A stretch of DNA of 64,000 bases from Pycnopodia helianthoides (lineage: Eukaryota > Echinodermata > Asteroidea > Forcipulatida > Asteriidae): positions 11,013,016 through 11,077,015 of the forward strand of contig CM063251.1 in NCBI GenBank assembly GCA_032158295.1. The letters are read 5' to 3'. Below, in pieces: positions 24,801 through 33,800 of this stretch (position 1 is its first letter; every line of letters begins with the position of its first letter). The translations under genes were made by a program, and so were the position numbers. The notes below the pieces were generated by a model. It was not told the DNA's origin and did not search any database. It saw only the letters and a list, made by a program, of their open reading frames with translations.

Positions 24801-27800
24801 ATTTTCTCTGATCTCGTTGGGGGTGGGGCAAGGGTTATGAGCAGGGGGATTTCAGGCAGATCCCCCTGCTCCCTTTTCTGATTACGCCACTGCTGACACG
24901 TACTGGTATTTCAGATTTGGGTTATTTTACCAATTAGAAACAGATACTTGGAATTACACGGAGGCCATGGCCTCTGTGGCCCCTTGTCTTGGCCTTGGTG
25001 CCCCTTAAAAAGTTTTACGTAGATGTTTAGATTTTCCAACGGAAGTGCCCTTTACAAAATGAAAATGGCCTTGCCTTCTCAAAGATGAAATTCCAGGCCT
25101 GCAAGGAGAATTATGCCCTTGATTAGAAAGCTTTCTACAAACCTATAAAGACTACCCTTGAAAACAGTTAAACATTACAGCAGAATAATAGGAAGTCAGT
25201 TGATGCCATGAACAAACGGCATTTGTGTTTTCACTGGACGCTGTCATCTCCAATTATTTTCAGACAAAGACTTGGTCGACCAAATCATGGAGCACATCAT
25301 CGATGACAGTAGAACAAGACGACAGATCATTACTCAGCTTCAGAGGCAAGGGATCATCGACAGCGCCGCTGACCTCAAACGGAAAAAAGGGTAAGGTCAC
25401 AAAAGGGGCCAGAGAAAGCCAATCAGAGGCAGTTGAAATGGCAGAATAAAGCAGCAGGCCTAGTGGAGTGTCTTGTTGGGCTTGGGGGCCAACCACCTGA
25501 CAATATCTGTGATTCTGTAAAGTGCTGCGTTTTGAATCTTCTCATATTTTATTGTTGACCCTGCAAAAAAATACTCAACCCCTCCTCAACCAAAATGAAA
25601 ATCTTTATAATCAAATAATAATAATATAATATAGTACAGTAGTCTTATTTAGTGTACTTATTTACCAATAAGGTACTCAAGGCACCTTAACAAAGTCAAA
25701 CATTTTTAAGACAGGTTTTTGAAATTTTGTAATTATGAGACCAATTTATGTGGCACTTCATAACTTGGGTGTATTCAGCAGCCACTGCCAGAAACACAGA
25801 GGCATACACAACACACACAGCTTTACGTCCCATTTGAAAGAAGAAGCAAAAAATGATTAAGTGTCTGACAAATGTCAAGACCGGCTCTCGAACCAGCACT
25901 CTGCTGATCTGAAACATCAGAGCTTGAGTCCAGTGCGCTTCACTGCTCGGCCACGAAATGCAAAAAGATGCCATTGAGATGCCATTGTGGCTGAACAAAT
26001 ACCAGAACAGATAAATGAAACTAATCTCTAGTTTCTGAAAATATTTGAGATTTAAATTAGTACTCACATCATCGAAAAAAAACACACAACCAAATTAAGA
26101 AGGATTTTAATATTTTTGGCTGACAGATCCAAGCGACTGACAATTTGGCGAGAAGAACATGAGCTTGAACTTCGTAACCTATACGATCAGCACAGAGATT
26201 CAGATGGTAAGGATCAGGCATGTGATTTTCAGGATTTTTTACTGATTTCAAGATTTTCTAAAAATGTACTGGAATCTTTAAATTTCCTTGAAAGAAAATT
26301 GCTGAGGTTTTATGACGACTTATTATTGTTAATCTGAACTATCTTTCTCTCTGACATAGATGTCCTCGGTAATATCTTAAACGGGATGACAGAGAAGCGA
26401 TCCAAGGCCAAAGTGATTGAGAAACTTATGGGTCTTGGATTGGTCCAAGATCGCAAGGAGCTGTACAAGAAGCGAGGCAAGGGAGGGGCTAGGAGGAGAC
26501 GGGGTCGCCATGGTGACAGCGATGATGATGATGATGATGACGATGAGGAGGAAGATGGTCGTCAGGGCAACAATGTAAGTTAAGAGCAACATTAGGTTTT
26601 CATTTAAAAAGACCAGACTTGGAGTAATGCTTGTTTGGACCGAAGAAGGCAATTGAAGGATATGTGCTCAGTACAGAGCCCAATTTCATAGAGCTGCTTA
26701 CATGTAAGCACAAAATATTGCTTCAGAATTTCCTGCTAAGCAAAATTGTGCAAGATACCAGTCACAAATGTCACATGGCTGGTAACCTTATTCTGGTAAG
26801 CATATTTGTTGCTGTGCTTAGCTACTACTTTGTGCTTAAGCAGCTCCATGAAATTGGGCCCTACAGGCAGCCAATACTAGCTCAAGATTTGACTGAGCTG
26901 TAACCATGCCTTGTTGAGTCGGAATATTTTTAGGAAGGGAGGGTGACGAGGTTCCCAACTACTAATCAATGCAAGAAGTTTTTAATTGCTCCAATTGCTC
27001 CAACGTTTCTAAATTGAGAAGGTTTGTTTCTTTCTTTGCAGAGGAACTTTATTGATGACATGGATGAAGAGGCAGACTTTGAAGGTAAATAACTCTCAAT
27101 TGTGAGGGATTTAAAAGAAATACCTTTTTTTTTGAGTGAGTTGTCTTAGTAATCGCTCTCTTCTGAATGTACTTTACCCTAGCAGTGCCCTGTATTAAAT
27201 ATGTGCAATGACGAGCATGTTGAAGAGTAAATTTAATTACTCCTTTTAATTTATAAATTGCAAATTCTCTAAGTGATGACTGCAGACAAGGCCAACACAA
27301 GTTAAAAGCTGACATCTTATACTTTTATTTTAGTCACAACTTGAACTTTCACAAATGTAATTTTAAGCTCACCTGCTGTATTGTTACTATGACAACAGTA
27401 TATTAATTTATTTAGTTAATTTTATTACACTCTAACACTGGCAAAACAACTACACGCCATTAAAAGGTTCATTCCACAAAACAAAACTATGACTGAGAAA
27501 TTTACAAAATTGTATAACATACCAAGCCAGTGAGTGGCATGGAGGAACAGATGACCAGCACCTAACAGGTGACCAGCACCTCTACAAGGCTGTCCTGTCA
27601 CAAAAACTGTAAACAAATACCCTGTCCCTCAAAAAATACCCCCAACCCCCCCTCCCCCTACAACATAGGGGAGTTAAGGCAGAACAGACATTTACATTCG
27701 ACAACAGGGGCAATGAATAGGCCTCATTTAATTGGCCCTGCCAGTACATATAATAGTCCAAAAATTAGGACAGTTTTATCGGCCCGGGCCACTGTTAGAG

Positions 27801-30800
27801 TTTAAGTTTGAAAAGTAAATGCCACCACTGTTTACTTTGTCACCTTTAGGATTCCTTGCTCAACACTCTAAGCCAGATGCTCCTGGGGCATCAGCGTATG
27901 ACAGCGAAACGGAGAGTGAGTCTGGCTCCTCAGCCGATGGGGAAAACAAGGATCAGGAAGAGGACAGAGACAGGGAACTGAGCCTTGGAGACATCCTCAG
28001 AAAAGTCCAGGAAAAAGGTGAGTTAAAATTTTCAGAAATGACATTGACTTAGAACTAAAATAAGTATTCTAACTCTTATGAAGAAACTGAACAGGGGCAA
28101 ATTTGATGAAGCCACTGAGCAACAAATAATGCTATTAGTTAACTTATCCAGAAAATAATTGCAGGAAACCAGTCACAAGCAATATAAATCTAAGCATGTT
28201 GTTTGTGTGTGTAGGGCCCATTTTCTACATGATATTTATTTAGGAGGCTGATCATCCTTACTCGCACTTGAGAAGCTGAATTGCGAAGGACCCGGCTACA
28301 ATGTGGACAAGACGAAAAACAACCTCAGGGCCCAGAAAAAAATCCTCAGGGTACATGAGATAACCAATGCTCAACTCTACTCACGTGTGGCCCTGGCCGG
28401 GAATCGAACCAGGGCTGAAGTGATGAGAGGCGAGACCTATTTCTCACAGGCTACTACCCATGCCACCACTACTTGTTTTGTTGTTGCTTTATGTGCATTA
28501 AAATCATAAAAGATCAAAGAATGGATGCTATGAAAATGTGTGACTTATAGTTGACTTGTTGTTTTTCCTTATATTTCAGGTTTCACTGAGCAGATTCACT
28601 GGATTCAGAATGGCCTTCGGAGCACAGCTACTGACAGAGAAAAAGATGGTAACTCTTTTGATTAACTTGCTGAGGTCCTTTTGACTTTTTTACAATTCAA
28701 TCTTTATAAGCAACAGTCTGGGTTTGGGCTTGGGTTGAAGCTTAAGCCCTGTCATTTGTTAGAAAACCTTGTGCTTTCCTTGCGGCCTTTGAACAGACGG
28801 ACAGAGCCCAAGCAAGAGCCGTTGTTTCAAAAAGGGCCTATGTTACATTTCACATGAACTGTTAATAAGTATGAATATGGTATACAGGGATCATGACAAA
28901 AAGAGTGGATACACGAATAATTAAGGGTCTAGTGGTTTGCTGCCTTTGAACTTTCAACGACTCGACATTCTGCTAATGTTTTATTTGTGATGCTCCATGC
29001 TGAAACCAGGCACTTCCTTCCTAAAACTCACAAGAGCTTTCAAATAACTTCTATTTAGGCATACAAGGGTGATATCTTTTTCAGCATAAAGACTCTTGTA
29101 GACATCACATTGATATGTAATGTTTTTTTTTTGTCATCCCTTTTATTGCCATTCCACTTTTTCTGAGAGATGCCTGAGTTTGGCACAGGGCGTCTCATTT
29201 GATAAATTTAACAAAACATGAAAGTTACCAAAATTGGTAATGCTGACTATTAAATGCAATTTTTTATTCATCAGGAGATGAGCAGGCCATTCCGATCGTT
29301 CCTTTGTCAGAAGAGAATGAAGACGCCATGGACAATAAAGTATTCCAGCAATTCCTCAAGAAAGTCGGTATTTCTGCACCCAGCAGCCATGAGGTAAAGC
29401 TCCACTAATAAACCTTGTCATACTTCAGGTCAATAGTACTTCAACTTAAACCTTCCACATAAATGTCAGTCACCCAGTCAACAAAACAAATAATCAGTGA
29501 GTATTTTGATTAAGATCTTGTAGTCAACCAAGTAAGAAGATCTTATCAAGATGTTTTTTTTTTTTTTTTTTTTTTCTTGAAGGAAACTTTCTGGCGTATC
29601 CCAGGCAGCCTCAGCCCTGACCAGCTTCGGCAGATGGCAGACTCTGTTGAGCCCCAGGAGGGCGTAGCTCTGTCAGCAGCTGAAAGAAAAAAGAAATCCA
29701 ACCCAAGGTACAAGAACCTAAAGGAGATGGCCCGGGCAAGGAGGCAAGAGAAAAAAGGAGGCAAGACACGGAGAGACCGTCGCGAAGAGGTGCCCATCAC
29801 TGAGGTGGTGACCAGGGTGATGGATGAAGACAATGAGAAGGACAGTGATTATGAGATGGAGACCAGCAAAAGGATATCTCCGACGTCATCGGCTCACAAG
29901 AGAGGTCGTGTCAAGCGAGCTTTGCAGAGTGACTCTTCTGATGATGACAGGTTGGTCAGTTTACTAATAATAATAATAATAATAACTGTATTTATAAAGC
30001 ACCTTTTGCCAAAGGATACAAGGCGCTATTTTTAACTGCCATGTATGTGGACCTACGTTTTTGAAGTATGAAACCTATGCATTTATAGCACCATGTAATG
30101 GTATACACGGTGCTGTGGCGCAATATGCTGCCGATCAAACCAGGAACACCGGGGCGAACTGATGATTGAAATTGCTTTAAAGGACTCGGGGGGGGGGGGG
30201 GGGAAAGCATCCCATTGTTTTACTACTGGGTGTTACATATTTTCATATAATAATCACTATCAAGTTTCCGTCACTACAGGTGGACCCAATTGTATAGACA
30301 GTTTACCAAATCTTATCAACTTTTCATGGTTGCTGTCTTGTTCTTCAAATTTGTTTGTATCAATAACTTGTGCGTTTACGATATCTTCATAGCGATGCCG
30401 AACCAGGACTTACCATTGATCTGGGTACCAGTGACACCCTACCTTCATCCACCAATCAGCCATCTGCTAAGAGGAGCCGTTTGCTGTTATCGAGTGACGA
30501 TGACAGTGATAGAGAGGGTGATACACAGGGGTCAAGGGTCGGGGAGGCGCCGAGTCAGTCACAAGGTGAGATTGACCTTATTCATGTGGCCAAAGAACTA
30601 TGGCCCTTTTTCAAAACCACAACTTCAGCCTATGCTGCGGCTTGGGCTCCGTCACTTACGGATTGATAAAGGTGGCTTCAATCTGATGGACAATCTAAAA
30701 GTGATAATCACTGACCCAATGGTCATGTTGGTTCCTCTGGTCACTTTATATTCATCAATAAGCCCAGTTTAACAGACCATTAACCTATGCCATCACATGT

Positions 30801-33800
30801 TTACATACGAGCCACAGATCCTGGACTTGAATCAAATTCAACTGATTTAATGAACCTTACACATTTGAATACCTTGTGCGTTGTTGACTGCACGACTTCG
30901 GAAGCACCAAGTTTATAGTACTTTGTAGTCAGAAGAGCAAATCCTCAAATGAACGAACTGCGTCAATATATTCCATTACCCCAGGCTTAATTGGTCCAGT
31001 GGACACTGCCGTAGAAGTCACAAGGATTGATTCCGAATGAGATGAGATAATTGTACCAGAGAGGGACGCAGAGACTCAAACTAATGAACGATGCAAGAAT
31101 CATAGATTGAGTTATCCCCTGCAAATTACAAGAATCCATCTTGCCTCTGAACATTAGGGCAAGCTCTTTAAGTCTAGTTTTTAAGGCATCTTCTCTAGGA
31201 TGCAGATGGTCTTGGTATGATCTTCCACCCTAGGTGCCTGTGGTGCCGAGGTTCATAAAACACCAAGCACTGATTCTGAATACTTTTGTAATCATTCATC
31301 AATGAAGGGCACAGGTTTCGTTTTCCTTTAAGGCAGGATATACTTTTTGTAATTTTCAAAGACTAGTATCCTCACTTGGTGTATCCCAACATATGCATAA
31401 AATAACAAACTGTGAAATTTGGGTCCAATTGGTTATCGAAGTTGCAAGAAAATAAAGAAAGAAAAAACACCTTCGTTGCACAGAATAGTGTGCTTTCAAA
31501 TGCCTGAGAAAGGGTTATTGCCATAACTTTAAAGGTATTATACAGGATCGGTAGAGCTGTTTATGTTTTGTGTGATCAACCATTTCCACTAAATAACGAA
31601 TCTGAAAATTTGGGCTTAATTCGTTGTGTGAGTCGGGAGAAAATAGTGAAAAATCATGCACAATTTTCAGCATGCAAACACATTGTCCTTAGTTTTGGTT
31701 GTAACAACCGAAATGAGCTGTTGCGGTTTTTGGGGGTTTTCATTTTTCTTGAATATGACTTAATTTCTAAGGGAAATATTTCAAAGAACAAATGGTGCTA
31801 GTATGAACCTCATAATCAGTAAGCTTTCAGACTAAAATTATGTTTTTTATCCATACCAATCCTGTATCTATACCAAATCTATTGCTATAGCATGTGCATT
31901 ACATTGGTAAGATTGAAAATGAAAATATTCACAGATTTACACATCAACTCACATCATGCATGTGATTTCCTTAAAGAAATTCTTGATTTCAATATTATTT
32001 TTTTCTCAATCACCATGAACCATTACATTTTCTTGAAAGAAGTATAGCAGTCACCAAAGGGAGAAATTTATAGTCCACATTATGTGGAAACCTGTAATTT
32101 TTGTATTTCTGATGACGCACAGAGTCTGTAATTTATCTTCTGAATTGTAACTTCTGAAAGATTCTGGGTCTAGAATAAGTGGGAGTCACACCAGTGAGCC
32201 ATTTTCCAGGAATTTTCACATTCTTCTAATTTCATCCTCGTTATTGTGGAAAAACTTCCCTTGAAGTACGTTTGCCTGAAATGCTATTATGGTTTGAGAA
32301 ATCAATAAAACTTTAGATCTTGTGAGACCGAAACCTATTGTTTGAAAGCAGTGATGGGCTTTTCACTATTTTTGTGTAACTTGGATGACCGTTTCAGCTG
32401 AAACTTTCACAGATTTGTTATTTCACAAAGTGTGGTTCTGGCCTTTGGCAATTAACAATGTTGGCCGTGTGCTCTGACATGTCTAATGTGTTTTTTATTT
32501 TGTTTTTATTTTTACAAGTGATAAATGAAATGTAATTTGTAAAAAAGTAGTCATTTTCGATACTCTGATGCCTGCAGTTATCAATTATGTATAGCATTGG
32601 AAACAAATTTAGTCCAAGGGAATGCAAGAGGGCCTATAGGGTAAACTGGGGTAAAAACGCCCGTTTTTAAAGTTTTAGTTAAATATCTCAGAACTTCTTG
32701 GAGACACAGAGAAATTAATGTGTGGTTTTATCCATTACATATCTCCTCTATTGTGTGCAAATATAAAATTATAGTCACTATGTTGAAAAAGTGAAACTTT
32801 TCACCCTTTTTGGATGGAAGTTTGGCGGGCGTTTTTACCCGGGTCTCGGGGTAAAAACGCCCGCCCGCCCAGAGGTCACTATATGACAGGTTTCTTTTGT
32901 AATGGAATCATATTTATTAAATTAATTCAATATTGAGGGATACTACATTAACTGCAAACAACTTTTCAAACACAGTTGGTTCATTAAACTACAAACTCAA
33001 TCATTTTAAACCGATAACTTTATGTGGTATGTTGAAACATTAGCATTCATAATTCACGCACAATAAACTTGAACACTTATTTTATGTACCAACTTAGAAA
33101 GGTCTAAGGTTAACTCCAGCAAGGCTTCATTGGTCTGAGGAAATCATCCCAGAAGCTCCTGGTGCTGATTTCACAAAGCACTAAGATTCATCTTAAGATG
33201 AGTTGTCAGTAATACCACAGTGATTTTTAGTGTGACATCACACCTAGCTTAGCAAGTAAGATGTGCATTTAAGCTCGCGAATGTACATTGACGGTAAGAG
33301 AGAGATTTTGTCACATGACCGCAGTGGGGTGACTATTGACTACACAACACATATAAATAGGAATAGGCCTACTGGTGTAACAGAAACAGTCAATTGGAAA
33401 GAGATGAGAGCACACAGGACACCAAGAGATGAACAACGAAGAGGGTGACAAGGGGGGGGGGTAGAGGGAAGGAGCTGGTATGACCACAAGAGGTTGGAAA
33501 CACAAAACACAATACCAAAGGTGAAAAGGGGGTTAGTTAGTTAATGAGGCAGACTAAAAATGTGTATATCTGTGGGGATAACAAAGACAAAAGGTTATTA
33601 GCCGTTTCTTTTTGGATGTTCAGACCAGTGGGGTTGAATGATCTGGATGCACTTTATCCACAGTTTCTCCCTACTCAGGCGAACAGTTTCTCTGTTGTTA
33701 CCTAGTGCCTTAATGCCCTGTGAAATCATGGCAGAAATAGTCCTATTCATGAAGTCATAATATTTAGGCCCAATCATTCAACATAATCTTTTAATGCCGT

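Larger units (their letters stand above)
21893..26574 (+). other. TIMELESS: TIMELESS C-terminal folded region with tandem W-R-E-E repeats (exons 17-22, residues 703-991)
   Basis: Exons 17-18 carry [16 protein letters not shown] and [19 protein letters not shown], typical of the family. Exons 19-20 and 21-22 then encode two similar units. The first begins at W830 ([18 protein letters not shown]) and the second at W900 ([18 protein letters not shown]). Each is followed by a helix-turn-type stretch ending in R..II.QL...GI (exon 20) or [23 protein letters not shown] (exon 22). In human TIMELESS this region is reported to bind DNA through myb-like folds, and the two visible repeats agree. Exon 22 ends in a basic run and eight consecutive aspartates (about 974-981). 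Confidence 0.8.

Noticed and set aside
29546..29833. 95-codon minus-strand open frame
   Set aside because: It is antisense to TIMELESS exon 27 and ends in the complement of the T-run; no independent signal.
30290..30772. 160-codon open frame overlapping TIMELESS exon 28
   Set aside because: It is in a different frame from the conserved acidic tail, whose exon 30393-30565 joins in frame to exons 27 and 29.
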